DNA of 64,000 nucleotides from Diadophis punctatus similis (GCA_023053685.1 JALIGW010000002.1:246308677-246372676), one strand, 5' to 3'; counted from the stretch's first letter, positions 20,747 to 31,668 are shown. Made by a program: numbers and translations. The notes: generated from the letters alone by a model not told the origin.

Positions 20747-21960
20747 TCAAAATTTTTGCTCTGTAGAAGCTTTCCCCACTTTCATAACGTTTATATGGTC
20801 ATTTTCGAGTATGAATCCTTGTATGATATTAAGGCTCTCTCTGGCATGGATTCTCTGGTGCCTCTTCAAATTTCCTCTCTCGTTGAAGCACTTCTGGCAG
20901 TGGGAACATGTGTACGGCTTCTCTCCTGTGTGAATTCGCTGGTGTTTCTTCAACGTTCCCAACCGATTGAAACCCTTCCCACACTGAGAACATTTGTAAG
21001 GTCTTTCACCAGTGTGGGTTCTTTGATGTCTCTTCAGGATTCCTGCCAGGCTGAAACATTTTCCACACTGGGAACATTTGTAGGGCCTCTCTCCTGTGTG
21101 AGTCCTTAGATGCCTCTTCAAAATCCCCGTCTCTCTGAAGCATTTCCCACACTGAGTGCATTTGTAGGTTTCCCCGGTGTGAATCCTCTGGTGCATCTTC
21201 AAGCAGTTGGTGTGACTGAAGCATTTCCCACACTGGGAACATTTGTAGGGTCTCTCGCCGGTGTGAATCCTTTGGTGGGTCTTCAGATTTCCCGACTGGT
21301 TGAAACACTTTCCACAGTGGGAACATTTGTACGGCTTCTCCCCGGTGTGAATTTTCTGGTGCTGCTTCCAGTATTTGGCCTTGTTGAAGCCCTTCCCACA
21401 GTGAGAACATTCGTACCATTCCTCTTCAGGATTATTGCACACCGGAAATCTGCTTAGTGAGTTTGTGTTAGTCAAGGTTTTCTCATATTGGGGAGAATTG
21501 TTACGTGTTTCCCCAAGATCGTTCAAATTATTCCCTGTTCCATTATCAGAGATTTCAACTCTTTGCTCGCTTGTGAGGTGTTCCTCCTCTTGATTCACCT
21601 TTGAAGTATGCTGGTAGCTGTCCTCAAACCTTTGCGGACATTGCTCCAATTTCTCCGTAGAAGGTATTGGATCCGGTTCCACTTGATAGTGGTATCTTCT
21701 ATCATATTGGGAGAGTAAGGGTACATTATTCTGCTTGGACATAGTGGCCTTTTCAATAAGAGCAGTAGTAAATTCTTGTTGAAGCGAAGTATGGACGGGC
21801 TTCTGCCGCTGCTCTCTTGATTTGTAACCTTCTTCCTCCATTTTTACTTTCATTGGGAGATTCCCAGAACTAAACTGTTGATTTCTCCTGACTGTTGACT
21901 CTGGTTCTTCTCCTTGATTCTCGGAATTCTCCACTTTGATCTCTTCTCCCAGGCTGCTCT
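20747..21960 (-). CDS. Terminal C2H2 zinc-finger exon of gene B (7 fingers)
   Basis: The acceptor TTGTCTTCCTCTGTAG precedes an exon entered in phase 1. It has 403 open codons and TGA at 20747-20749. The first ~205 residues are an acidic, low-complexity spacer ([36 protein letters not shown]). Seven C2H2 fingers follow, starting [10 protein letters not shown] and ending [12 protein letters not shown], joined by TGEKP/TGERP linkers; the finger 3-4 linker is one residue short (TGET). Finger 1 has W in place of the helix Leu. A ~33-residue tail ([17 protein letters not shown]) ends the protein. The open frame continues upstream into CR1/SINE sequence, so the exon boundary decides the start. Nuclear sequence-specific DNA binding is expected; target unknown. 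Paralog: 57901-59129. Confidence 0.93.
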
Positions 21961-22020
21961 CTACAGAGGAAGACAAAGAAATGTTAACAATGAGATTACT
22001 TGCTTGCAAGATGTAACAGT

Positions 22021-22160
22021 AACAGAGTTGGAAGGGACCTTGGAGATCATCTAGTCCAACCCCCTGCTCACGCAGGAGACCTGTACTAGGGATTCGAACC
22101 GCCGAACTGCCAACCTTTCTGATCGACAAGCTCAATGTCTTAGCCATTGATCCACGTTTC
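22021..22160 (-). mobile_element. CR1 terminus followed by a Sauria SINE head
   Basis: 22021-22085 is the reversed CR1 terminus. 22086-22160 is the head of a Sauria-type SINE (GGGATTCGAACCGCCGAACT, TTAGCCATTGATCC). Both are truncated. They extend the gene B finger frame artefactually. Confidence 0.7.
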
Positions 22161-22256
22161 TAATCTCCTTCTGAATGGTTTTTTCCTTCCAATGAATATC
22201 TTTTTGGCTCAATAATTATATTAAAATCCCTCCTTACCAGTAAGCACAAATGTTAC

Positions 22257-23092
22257 CTATTCACTAAGGCTACATTGCTATTACTATTACATTTTTCTCG
22301 TCGTTCCTATCACCCATCTCCTCCCACTTATGACTGTATGACTGTAACTTGTTGCTTGTATCCTTATGATTTATATTAGTATTGTTTCCTGATTGCTTAT
22401 TTGAACCCTATGACAATCATTAAGTGGTTGTACCTTTTATTTATTTATTATAAGAATATAAGAATAACAAAATAAATAAATAAATAAGAATATAAGAATA
22501 ACAAAATAAATAAATAAATAAATAAATTATTTATTTATTTTTGTCAAGTACGTGTTGGTAATATAAATGTAAAGCGCTCCAAACTCGACTGCAGAAAATA
22601 CGACTTCAGCAACAGAGTGATCAATGCCTGGAATGCACTACCTGACTCTGTGGTTTCTTCCCCAAACCCCAAAAACTTTAACCTTAGACTGTCTACAGTC
22701 GACCTCTCCTCGTTTCTAAGAGGTCTGTAAGGGGCGTGCATAAGCGCACCACTGTGCCTACTGTCCCTGTCCTACTGTCCTCTTTTATCGTTACTTTTTA
22801 CTTATGTTTATACAAACTACTACTATCCTATACATGTTTGACAAATAAATAAATAAATAAAAATAAAAAATAAATATACATAGATATAACATTGTTTATA
22901 TACATAAGATGAGTACTGATAAGAGGGAACATTAGGACAGGGACGGTAGGCACGCTGGTGCACTTATGCACGCCCCTTATGATTCTTGACAAATGTATAT
23001 TTTCTTTTATGTACACTGAGAGCATATGCACCAAAGACAAATTCTTTGTGTGTCCAATCACACTTGGCCAATAAAGAATTCTATTCTATTCT
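22257..23092 (+). mobile_element. CR1-L3 type LINE 3' end, plus, split by another LINE
   Basis: First part: TCACTAAGGCTACATTGC ... CCCTATGACAATCATTAAG (22257-22432). It resumes at 22980 with GATTCTTGACAAATGTAT and runs to CCAATAAAGAATTCTATTCT. The break is filled by the inverted LINE pair at 22541-22983. Confidence 0.8.
22541..22983. mobile_element. Tail-to-tail inverted pair of LINE 3' ends
   Basis: The plus copy (22541-22860) encodes a reverse-transcriptase C-terminus (YDFSNRVINAWNALPDSVVS) and ends with a GACAAATAAATAAA tail. The second copy (22860-22983) is inverted; its text GGACAGGGACGGTAGGCACG is the complement of CGTGCCTACTGTCCCTGTCC-like sequence in the first. I do not assign the clade beyond non-LTR LINE. 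Confidence 0.65.
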
Positions 23093-23183
23093 ACCTGAAA
23101 GAACATCTCAAGTCTTTTGAGGCAGACCCGGTCAAGTTAAAAGAACCGAAGAAATACCGCAATCCTATTGTATTGATCTAAAC

Positions 23184-23293
23184 CAATGTTTCTCAACCTT
23201 GGCAACTTTAAGCTGTGTGGACTTCAATTCCCATAGGCTGGCTGGGGAATTCTGGGAGTTGAAGTCCAGACAGCTTAAAGTTGCGAAATACTG
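23184..23293. mobile_element. Palindromic hAT MITE
   Basis: CAATGTTTCTCAACCTTGGC ... GTTGCGAAATACTG. Target copies ATCTAAAC / ATCTAAGT (6 of 8). Confidence 0.75.
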
Positions 23294-23301
23294 ATCTAAG
23301 T

Positions 23302-23726
23302 TATAATAAGTTATAATAAAAGCCTGGTTGCATTATCCCTTGCTTCCTTCTTAAGCTTGATTTAGACTTGTTTGCAACTGCCCGTAGGTGTCATGGCATA
23401 CCTATGCTGTGAAGGGGTTGATGGGTAAGCAGAAGGTTGCAAATGGTTGCAGGTGAGCCGACACACACACTTCCCAAGTCTTAACTACGTGTTATGTGGA
23501 GATGTGTGTCCTGCATGCTGATTGGTTGACCGGACTTTCTATTGGGAGTTAGGAGGAAGGCAAGGCACATTCAAACAACAAATGAGATCTGTATGATGTA
23601 CTTGATAAATATTACAAAAAGTAGGAGGTAACAGCCCAATCATGGAGGGATATTGGAAGAACTTTGGAGGAAGAGACCAAATAAACTTTATTTACATTTT
23701 TATGCTGTTTACATTAGTGTGTTTAG
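23302..23726. other. Non-coding interval, possibly a decayed LTR
   Basis: No gene seen. It contains TGCTGATTGGTTGACC (inverted CCAAT), CCCAATCATGG and CCAAATAAACTTTATTT, a mix that suggests LTR remains. Termini and target duplication could not be found. Confidence 0.25.
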
Positions 23727-23891
23727 AATAGAATAGAATAGAATAGAATAGAATAGAATAGAATAGAATAGAATAGAATAGAATAGAATAGAATAGAATA
23801 GAATAGAATAGAATAGAATAGAATAACAGAGTTGGAAGGGACCTTGGAGGTCTTCTACTCCAACTCCCTGCTCAGGCAGGAAATCCTATAC

Positions 23892-24265
23892 CCGTGATGG
23901 CGAACCTATGGCACGGGTGCCACAAGTGGCACGTGGAGCCATATCAGTGGGCACGCGAGCTCAGGTCCGGCGCGCATGTGCGCACCGGCCGGCTGATTTT
24001 CGGGCCTTCTGGGCCCACTGGGAGTCAGGAAACAGGCTGTTTCCAGCCTCCAGAGGGGGTGGGGAAGGCCATTTCCGCCCTCCCCAGGCCCCTAGAAGCC
24101 TGGAGAGAGCAAAAAATGGGTGTGCCATTACATGCTGGGAGTGGGGGGGTCATACGCGCATGCGTGGGGGTGCATGGAATTATGGGTGTGGGCACGCACA
24201 CACGTGATCCCACGCATCCCCCCCCCCTTTTTGGCACGCGAACCAAAAAAGGTTCGCCATCACTG
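23892..24265. mobile_element. hAT MITE, GTGATGGCGAACC family
   Basis: Ends CCGTGATGGCGAACCTATGG and GGTTCGCCATCACTG. Perfect duplication TCCTATAC at 23884-23891 and 24266-24273. Sister copies: 39824-40258 and 50919-51336. Confidence 0.9.
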
Positions 24266-24366
24266 TCCTATACCATTTCAGGCAAATCGTTGTCCAATCT
24301 CTTCTTAAAAACTTCCAGTGTTGGAGCATTCACAACTTCTGGAGGCAAGTTGTTCTACCGATTAAT

Positions 24367-24696
24367 TGTTGAGGTGAGAATAAATATCTCATAGAGGCGA
24401 TTTAGATCTTTTCTTGGAATTCAGACAGTTAGAAATAAAGCCAAGATTAAAAGTCTAATAGAGAATATTTATTTCGGTACAAAAACAATAAATCCTGAAT
24501 AATTACATTTCTGCTAAGAAAATGCGACCGTTCCGGTCAAGAGCCAAGTCAAAGAGAAATAATGGTGGTTTAGGAATGCACACTTGCGTACAAGATCATA
24601 TCACGTGTTCTGCTTGTATTGGAATGTACCATAATATTAGGATAGGGGTGCATCACCCTGCATAGACATACAACTGACAATATTCACTACGTGACA
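24367..24696. mobile_element. Solo LTR, family 2
   Basis: TGTTGAGGTGAGAATAAA to CACTACGTGACA, perfect 5-bp duplication TTAAT (24362-24366 and 24697-24701). Nearly the same sequence as 4365-4691. Confidence 0.85.
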
Positions 24697-25258
24697 TTAA
24701 TTCTTCTGTCAGAGAATTTCTCCTTAGTTCCAAGTTGTCCTGCCTTCAGGTGCTTTGGAGAATAGTTTGACTCCCTCTTCTTTGTGGCAACCCCTGAGAT
24801 ATTGGAACACTGCTATCGTGTCTCCCCTAGTCCTTATTTTCATTAAACTAGACATACCCAGTTCCTGCAACCGTTCTTCATACGTTTTAGCCTCCAGTCC
24901 CCTAATCCTCTTTGTTGCTCTTCTCTGCACTCTTTCCAGAGTCTCAACATCTTTTTTACATCGTGGCGACCAAAACTGAATGCAGTATTCCAGTATTCTG
25001 TGGTCTTACCAAGGTATTATATTATGTTTACCAAGGGATTATATTATGTTTAAAGGGGTTATGTCTGTAAACATAGACATGTGTCTGTCTTTTTGGATAA
25101 TCCCGGGATTCAGGTGTCTTCCCACCGCGCAGCAGTGATGATGGTGAGGGGTCATCCGGTGTAGCCACTGTGTTACTCATAAGGGCAACAGTCCCCCAGT
25201 CAGGAAAAAGGAGGAAGGAGATAGGAAGGGATGAGGTACTGGACGCTGTCATCACTCT

Positions 25259-25540
25259 GTGCCAGGCCAGGAGCAGCTTCAAGCTGCAATGATGTCACTG
25301 TTGAGCCCCACTAACAACCGTCGCAGTGACGAATGTGCAACTTTAGCGTTGGCTGTTGCAGTCTCTCTGCGTCAACTTCCACCAGAAAGCGTAGAAGCAA
25401 CAAAATTCCAGCTCTTCGCTGTGCTTGCTGATGCACGCTCCCAAAGTTCTGATCGTTCAAAACGGTTTCATTTTTACTGTTGGAAAATCCATTTTTTGTA
25501 TTTACGTTTTTGCATTGAATTTTCATTCATTTTGTTCTGA
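25259..25540 (+). pseudogene. Short frame with BESS-like end, possibly a Harbinger accessory gene
   Basis: Open for 93 codons. The segment DECATLALAVAVSLRQLPPE followed by K..LFAVLADAR resembles the C-terminal BESS motif found after MADF/Myb-like domains in the second gene of PIF/Harbinger elements. The N-terminal domain is absent. It points toward the transposase fossil at 28-31 kb (convergent layout) with younger insertions in between. The assignment is weak and motif-based. Confidence 0.3.
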
Positions 25541-25869
25541 CGGTTTGAACGTCTTATGCTTTTTTACTTCTATGTATCGTACTTCTATAATCGTCTGGTT
25601 TGGTACAGGGACCAAACAGGACAGGTACAGACTTCAACGGATAGTTAGGATTGCAAAAAAAAACAATTGCGACTAGCCTGCCTTCCACCGAGGGCCTTTA
25701 TATTGCACGGGTCAGAAGGAGGGCTGAGAAAATATCTAGGCCCCCTCACATCCCGGACATAAACTGTTTCAACTCCTCCCCTCCCCACTATAGGCCACAA
25801 CTAGACATGGGGACAGTTTTTTCCATTGTGCTATCACCCTGCTGAACACCTACTCTGTTTCCTCTAAAG

Positions 25870-26231
25870 CAGTGGTTCCCAACCTTTTTGTGATCGAGTG
25901 CCACTTGGAGGTCCCGTACAGTCGCCGCATACCACCTGGTTCCAGAGAAACTAAATTCGATCAGATATCACTTTATTTCCATAATTGTACCATTCCTTTT
26001 TTGGCCCCGCGCATCCAGCAACTGGATTCTCGGGCCGCTGGGACCAGGTGGGTGGCGTGTGGCAACAGTTGCAAATCGTTGCCAGATTATCTTGTGTTAG
26101 GCAGTAAACATTTTTGTGAAGTAAAAAATAACTAACTAAAAATCGTTCATGACCCCGAAAGTGTTCGCGTACCACCTGGAAGGCTCTCGCGTACCACTAG
26201 TGGTACACGTACCACAGGTTGGGAACCACTG
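25870..26231. mobile_element. hAT MITE, CAGTGGTTCCCAACC family
   Basis: Inverted ends CAGTGGTTCCCAACC / GGTTGGGAACCACTG. Perfect 8-bp duplication CTCTAAAG (25862-25869 and 26232-26239). Nearly identical to 13360-13698 with a ~20-bp extra segment near 26015. Confidence 0.93.
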
Positions 26232-26239
26232 CTCTAAAG

Positions 26240-27075
26240 TAAGACCTATCTGGAAAATAAGCCTAGCATGTTTTTACATGTACCCAATATAAGCCCTACC
26301 CCCCAAAATAAACCCTACTTAAGAGCCTGTGCAGCCAGCCACCCGCCCATTCCATCTGATTGCTCACGGTGCCACAGCCCCAAGGCAAGGCTGAGTGCTG
26401 GTGGAGCTGTCCCACATGCCCTGCACTGATTTACTTCAAGGCCCCCGCAGCTGGCCCATCCATGCCCTGACAGTTGCCTCGCGGTGGCAGCACCAGCAGC
26501 CATGTGCAACAGGAACCCACATAGCTGCCGGCCCGTTTCTTCTGCTTGCTCGTGGCCACAACGGAGCAGGAGGCTGAGTGATGTGTTGGTGCCGTGGCCG
26601 CGAGGCAAGGATTGTGTTGGGATGTGAATGGCCTGGCTGTGGGGGTCCTGAGGTAAGCCAGTGCGAGGCACATGGGGCAGCTCCACCCCGCCTTGCCTAG
26701 TGGCCGCGGCACCAGCACACCAGCCTCCTGCTCTGTTGCGGCCACGAGCAAGAAGTAGTCCTGCAGCTACGCATGGTCCTGCTGGACAGGGCTGTTGAAG
26801 CCACCGCCACGCGGTGAGGCAGATGTCGGGGCATGGGAGGCCTGGCTGCTGGGGCCCTGAAGTAAGCCAGTGCGGGGTGCGTGGGGCAGATCCACACCCC
26901 TGCCTCACAGCAACGGCACTAGCACCCCACATGGCCTCCCGCCCAGCTCTAAGCAAGCAGAAGTGGACCTCCTGTACATGGGGGGGAATAAGACCCCCCC
27001 CAAAAAAATAAGCCCTAGTGCTTATTTTGAGGCCCAAAACAAAATAAGACCTGGGTAATTCCCGAAGAACTGTCT
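26240..27075. repeat. GC-rich repeat with reiterated ~65-bp modules
   Basis: AATAAGCC/AATAAGAC text at both sides (26255-26320, 26990-27050) encloses GC-rich DNA. The module GGCCTGGCTG..GAGGTAAGCCAGTGCG..GGGGCAGCTCC appears at ~26625 and ~26840 in direct order and inverted at ~26400. I see no coding sequence. It is probably a DNA transposon, superfamily unknown. Confidence 0.5.
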
Positions 27076-27358
27076 TATGCCTAAGTAGATATACCCATGT
27101 GGTATGGCTGTATTATTTTTATCCTTCTCATCTGTTCCACCTTCTCTTGTTGGTATCATTATTCTGATTATTACTTTATTATTCTGATTATTATTACTTT
27201 ATTGTTTTGCATGTACACCGATAGCTTATGCACTGGAGACGAATTCCCTGTGTGTCTAATCACACTTGGCCAATAAAGTTATTCTACTCTATCTATAGTA
27301 CACGACAATAGTACCAAATGAAGGCCAAAATAAATTACTCTATCCATCTGTGATAAGG

Positions 27359-27821
27359 TACCGTATTTTTCGGAGTATAAGATGCACCTTTTTCCCCCCT
27401 AAAAGAGGCTGAAAATTTGGGTGCGTCTTATACTCCGAATGTAGCTTTTTCGAAGCTTTTTTTTTCCAGCCCTAACAAAGTGCTAACGATCTTCCCGGCT
27501 TGTTTTCATTGCTATTCCCTCCAAAAAAGGTTTTTTCAGCCCTAAGGAGGTGCTAACGATCTTCCCAGCTTGCAGGATTTTTTCATTCCTACTCCCTCCA
27601 AAGAAGTGTTTTTCCAGCCCTAAGTCTTTGCAGGCGTGTTTTCATTGCAATTCCCTCTGAAAAAGGTTTTTTCCAGCCCTAACCAGGGAATAAAATAATG
27701 TGCTGTTGACCAGACTAGCCAGATGAATACCTGGTAGGTATTTTTTCCCTATTTTCCTCCCCAAAAACTAAGGTGTGTCTTATAATCCGGTGCGTCTTAT
27801 ACTCCGAAAAATACGGTATTT
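27359..27821. mobile_element. DNA transposon, GTATTTTTCGGAGTATAAGA family A
   Basis: Inverted ends TACCGTATTTTTCGGAGTAT and ACTCCGAAAAATACGGTA, TA at both edges. The most complete copy in the window. Confidence 0.85.
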
Positions 27822-28675
27822 GCGAAGTTTTTTTGCTATGAAAAAGAATGTAGATTAGAACTTTGTTAGTTTTAATTAGCATTACTTCTTGTTACAGCTG
27901 TTATTTAAATTACCTGATAGTCTATAGTAGATTTCTGACTTGTGGTTTTGTTCTGTTAAAAAAATATATCTCCAGGACCTTTACATGTAGAAAAACATAG
28001 AGCAAAGCTTGGTTTATATTCAGGACAAAACACTGACCAAGGTGCTTCTGTCAAAAAATTTATTGACAATTTGTGTGGGTGCGTAGTTCAGGCAGTGTCA
28101 ATTCTCTGCTACATTTACACTTCAGTGTAGCTGGACACACCTCAACACTCCATCCTGCCAGGGAACTTCCCCTGCTGGAGTCTGGAAATACTGCATCAGA
28201 TCCTTGCAGATTCCTGCAACCGCACGCGACGCTCTGGTGTTTAACGGACGTCAGGAGGGACAAGCCCACCTGCCTCTTCCATTATCCTTTCCGTATCCCA
28301 CCAGATACTGAAACAGTGTCTACAAAGTTTGCTGGTGCATTTCTTGCCGTTGGTGTGTTGGTGGCATCAGTATTGATGAGGTAATTGCGAAGAGTAACGC
28401 ATGCCTTGACCACGTCCGTGACTTTATTTGGATGAAAGTCCATGGGCCACTCAAGAATCCGCCATCTTGTAGCCAGAATTCCAAAGGAATTCTCTATGAT
28501 TCGACTTGCTCTCGAGTGACGGTAGTTATAGTCCTCTTAAGACTGGAATCTGCAGAAGAGAAAAAAAAATGCACAGAATATTTAAAGTATTAGATGACGG
28601 GATGGTTTCAGCACTGACAGTCCTCAATTTTGGTATCAGCATTCCAAAAAAAAAAAGTCGGCTTAAACATAAAGC

Positions 28676-29393
28676 TACATACAGGTCATCTTGGACGTAT
28701 GACCACAATTGAGTTCAAAATTTCTATTGCTAAGCAAGACTGTTGTTAAGTGAGTTTTGCCCCATTTTACGACCTTTTTTGCCAAAGTTGTTAAGTGAAT
28801 CGCCGCAGTTGTTAAGTTAGTATCACGACTGTAAAGTGAATCTGACTTCCCCATGGATTTTGCTAGTCAGGTGGTCTCAAAATGTGATCACATGACTTCC
28901 GGTTTGGCTCCGCAGACATCGTGGACGCTCCTCGCCGAGCGCCTCTTCCGATATCCTGTAAAAGCCGCCAGAACAGCTGTCTGGTGGCTTGAAAATCTTC
29001 TCCCCGGGCGTAGGGGAGAGATGAGAGCCTGACAGGCGGGGTAGAGCCCCCCTAGTGCCCTAGGAGCCAACTAGGGGCGCGAAGGGTGAGGGCTCCCCAG
29101 GTAGCCTGTCTCCTGCTCCAGGACTTCGGAAGCCTCCGCTTATGCGGAGCAAGATGCCGCGACCACCGCTGCTTTTACAATGGGATTTATAACAAAATGT
29201 GATCACATGAGCCCGGGGCCCTGCGACCGTCACAAATATGAACCAGTTGCCAAGCATCTGAATGTTGATCATGTGACCATAGGGAGGTTGCAACGGTTGT
29301 GTGAAAAATGGTTGTAAGTCACTCTTTCCAGTGCTGTTGTTAACTTTGAATAGTCACTAAACAAGTGGTCATAAGTTCAAGAACTACCTGCAT
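28676..29393. mobile_element. Tigger-like element with a 298-bp insertion
   Basis: ACAGGTCATCTTGGACGTAT to TTCAAGAACTACCTG. It interrupts the Harbinger fossil. The internal segment 28896-29193 is foreign and is listed separately. Confidence 0.75.
28896..29193. mobile_element. 298-bp GC-rich insertion with 17-bp duplication
   Basis: Flanked by AAAATGTGATCACATGA at 28879-28895 and 29194-29210, both perfect. It begins CTTCCGGTTTGGCTCCGC and ends TTTACAATGGGATTTATAAC, without poly(A) or a simple tail. The length of the duplication fits LINE-type target-primed insertion. I do not recognise the sequence; a LINE 5' UTR piece or a retrocopied RNA are options. Confidence 0.6.
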
Positions 29394-29974
29394 AGCAAAA
29401 GTGCAATTTAACAAACCCACCTTCAAATGGCTTCGTGAGGTTCACATGCAGAGGAAAAAGGCGGCAACACCAACGACGATAGGTGGCATTTTAATTTTGT
29501 CCCAGGAAGATCACCAGGTGGTGGAAAGTCCAGTTTGCCTTTGAGCAGGACTCTGTCAAGGTGCCTCTCCTGAAAAACGCCCCCATCGCTCCTTCGTCCG
29601 AACGCACCCACGTCAACCATAGTGAATTTGTACTGGGCATCATCACACAAGGCCTTCAGCCCTATAGAATGATGTCCTTTGTACTTAAAATATTCGCTGC
29701 CACAATGAGGCGGGGCTTTAATTTGTACACGTTTTCCGTCAATTGCTCCCACACAATTTGGAAAATTCGGCGGCGTCCAAAAAAATCCGCTGCGATGTTC
29801 AGGCATTGTTGTAGTTTGGGGAAGGATGCCAATTCGTCCCGCTGCGGCTTTCCAGATGGCTTAGCCAACTTCAGTCAGAATTAAAGATACCGTCATGGGT
29901 TCCCATCCTGTAGCTTGCAGCCACATTCTGCTAAGCAGCGCCACAGGTTAAGGAATCTGAGAGTCAGAATCAGA

Positions 29975-31075
29975 ATAGAGCTAGAAGGGACCTTGGAGGT
30001 CTTCTAGTCCAGCCCCCTGCTCAAGCAGGAGACCCTGTACCATTTCAGACAAATGGCTGTCCAGTCTCTTCTTAAAAGCCTCCAGTGATGACGCACCCAC
30101 CACATTTGAAGGCAAGCTGTTCCGGTGGTTAATTGTCCTCACTGTCAGGAAGTTTCTCCTCAATTCCAGGTTGCTTCTCTCCTTGATTAGTTTCCATCTA
30201 TGGTTTCTTGTCCTGCCTTCTGGGGCTTTAGAGAATAAGCCTTTCTGTGGCAGGCTCTCAAATAATGAAATACTGTCATCATGTCACCCCTAGTCCTTCT
30301 TTTCTCTAGACTAGCCAAACCCAAATCCTGTAGCCGTTCTTCCTGTTTTTGTTGTGGCCCGCCAGCAGCCTGTACAGCTGGTAGCGGATCCCGCCAGAGA
30401 AGAGGCTGATGTGGTGATGCGCCAGCGGCTTGTGCAGCTGGCACCTGAGTCGGACAGTGAGGAGGCTAGAGAGGACTCGGTGCCAGAGGCAGAGATTCAG
30501 CCAGGGCCTTCAGAACCTCCAGAACCTCCCATCAGTGACGAGGAAGAAGAGAAGGAGCCTATTCTTAATGCACGGGCACGTAGAGCTGCCAAAAGGCAGG
30601 AATGGTTCCTCAGGAGGAGGTGTCCTCGGGTGTAGACTTGGGGCTAATTGGCCACTCCCCTAGCCTATTTAAGGGATGACGACGCAAGCAGCACTTCGTT
30701 CATATGCCTTCGTGTCTTGAATTCAGAAACGTCTGCTTGGCTTTTGTTCTCTCTCTTGGCATTCTTCCTGCAAATTGCTTCTGGGCATTTTGCCAACCAT
30801 TGTAAGCTTCCTGATATCTCCAAGGCTGTTTGCTCAGACTTGATTTATTATTTCATGGACTCGTGCTGGATGTTAATGAAGTTGAATTAACAGCCGGTGT
30901 TCAGCAAAGACTGCTTTAAACTGTATTTGTGTTTGCCGACTACTAAGAAAGCTCATTAGTAGTCTTGAATTTAGTAAACGAAGATTTGGACAGAATTTGT
31001 GTGTGCTGTGTTCTTTGTGGTTCATAGCTGGGGCAGAACAGTTTTAGTCTCCAGGCCTTTAATCATCTTAGGTCA
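29975..31075 (-). mobile_element. CR1 3' region, minus, split by a solo LTR
   Basis: The reversed terminus is at 29980-30030. The coding end (MRRNFLTVRTINHRNSLPSN) continues to 30349 and resumes at 31041 with GTTTTAGTCTCCAGG, exactly the CR1 order seen at 51900-51960. Confidence 0.85.
30350..31040 (+). mobile_element. Solo LTR, family 1 (LTR1-b)
   Basis: TGTTGTGGCCCGCC to GGGGCAGAACA, perfect 5-bp duplication GTTTT (30345-30349 and 31041-31045). The U3 frame ends at ~30635 with the same ARARR..KR.EW..RRR.PR motif as the copy at 19884. CTATTTAAGGGATG near 30665 is TATA-like. Confidence 0.92.
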
Positions 31076-31279
31076 CCATACTTGCTCTTATTGGGGAACT
31101 GGGGGTGGACTGGGGGACAATGTGTGGCCCTATGCAGTGCAGGAAGTCAGACAGCTGTTGAAGCAACATGCGAAAATACTTGAAGTCATTTCCTTGTCCA
31201 CTGAATACATGTGGTGCCGCACAAGCAGGTTATATTCCTCCTTTTTTTTTGCCTGGATGCATTCAGAGGCCTCACATAC

Positions 31280-31668
31280 AGTTAGTCCTCGACGTATGAC
31301 CATAATCGAGCCCAGAACGTCTGTTGCTAAGTGAGACAGTTGCTAAATGAGTCTTGTCTCCATTTTACAACCTTTCTTGCCACAGTTGTTAAGCGAATCC
31401 CTTCATTTGTTAAGTTAGCAACACAGTTATTAAGCGAGTCTGCTTTTCCCATTGACTTTGCTTGTCAGAAGGTTGCAAAAGGGAATCGCGGGACATTGCA
31501 ACAGACATAAATATGAGTCAGTTACTAAGTGTCCGAATTTTGGTCATATGATCATGGGGATGCTGCAATGGTCGTTAAGTGTAAAAAATGGTTGTAAGTC
31601 ATGTTTTTCAGTGCTGTTGTAAACTTCAAACGGCCACTAAATGAATGTTGTAAGCTGAGGACTACCTG
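31280..31668. mobile_element. Tigger-like element
   Basis: ACAGTTAGTCCTCGACGTAT to GCTGAGGACTACCTG, complete main-family copy next to the N-terminal Harbinger block. Confidence 0.8.

Larger units (their letters stand above)
23727..25015 (-). mobile_element. CR1 3' region, minus, carrying hAT and LTR insertions
   Basis: The (AGAAT)n tail (23727-23825) is followed by the reversed CR1 terminus. CR1 continues after the hAT (24266) and again after the LTR (24697), giving [20 protein letters not shown] and GDTIAVFQYLRGCHKEEG. Both inserts are bounded by exact target duplications. Confidence 0.9.
25550..27292 (+). mobile_element. L3-like LINE 3' region, plus, with two insertions
   Basis: The coding end reads IVRIAKKNNCD, LPSTEGLYIARVRRRAEKIS, HIPDINCFNSSPPHYRP. 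The 3' tail appears at 27200-27292 (TGCATGTACACCGATAGC, TTGGCCAATAAAG). Between them sit the hAT at 25870-26231 and a GC-rich repeat at 26240-27075. Confidence 0.7.
28040..31280 (-). pseudogene. Decayed PIF/Harbinger transposase (HARBI1-like)
   Basis: Minus-strand pieces in order: an N-terminal block (31280-31100; DFKYFRMLLQQLSDFLHCIG), the DDE core (29960-29423; FPNCVGAIDGKRVQIKAP, YKGHHSIGLKALCDDAQYKF), and a C-terminal block (28560-28270; [20 protein letters not shown]). A minus-strand AATAAA lies at ~28055. The family cuts and pastes DNA through a DD[E/D] nuclease. The first Asp region (GAIDG) is intact, but the frame shifts near 29480, the usual GDEAF motif reads GVAAF, and there are stops. 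The order is broken by CR1+LTR (29975-31075) and a Tigger-like element (28676-29393). It cannot encode an active enzyme. Confidence 0.8.

Noticed and set aside
21961..22147. N-terminal extension of the gene B finger frame
   Set aside because: It reads through the intron into CR1 and SINE sequence; a strong acceptor sits at 21961.
23391..23715. Fourth LTR family
   Set aside because: CCAAT and AATAAA motifs are present but no matching TG..CA termini or target duplication could be found.
28040..31280. Domesticated HARBI1-like host gene
   Set aside because: Frameshift, stops, altered catalytic-region motif and several insertions; no intact frame.
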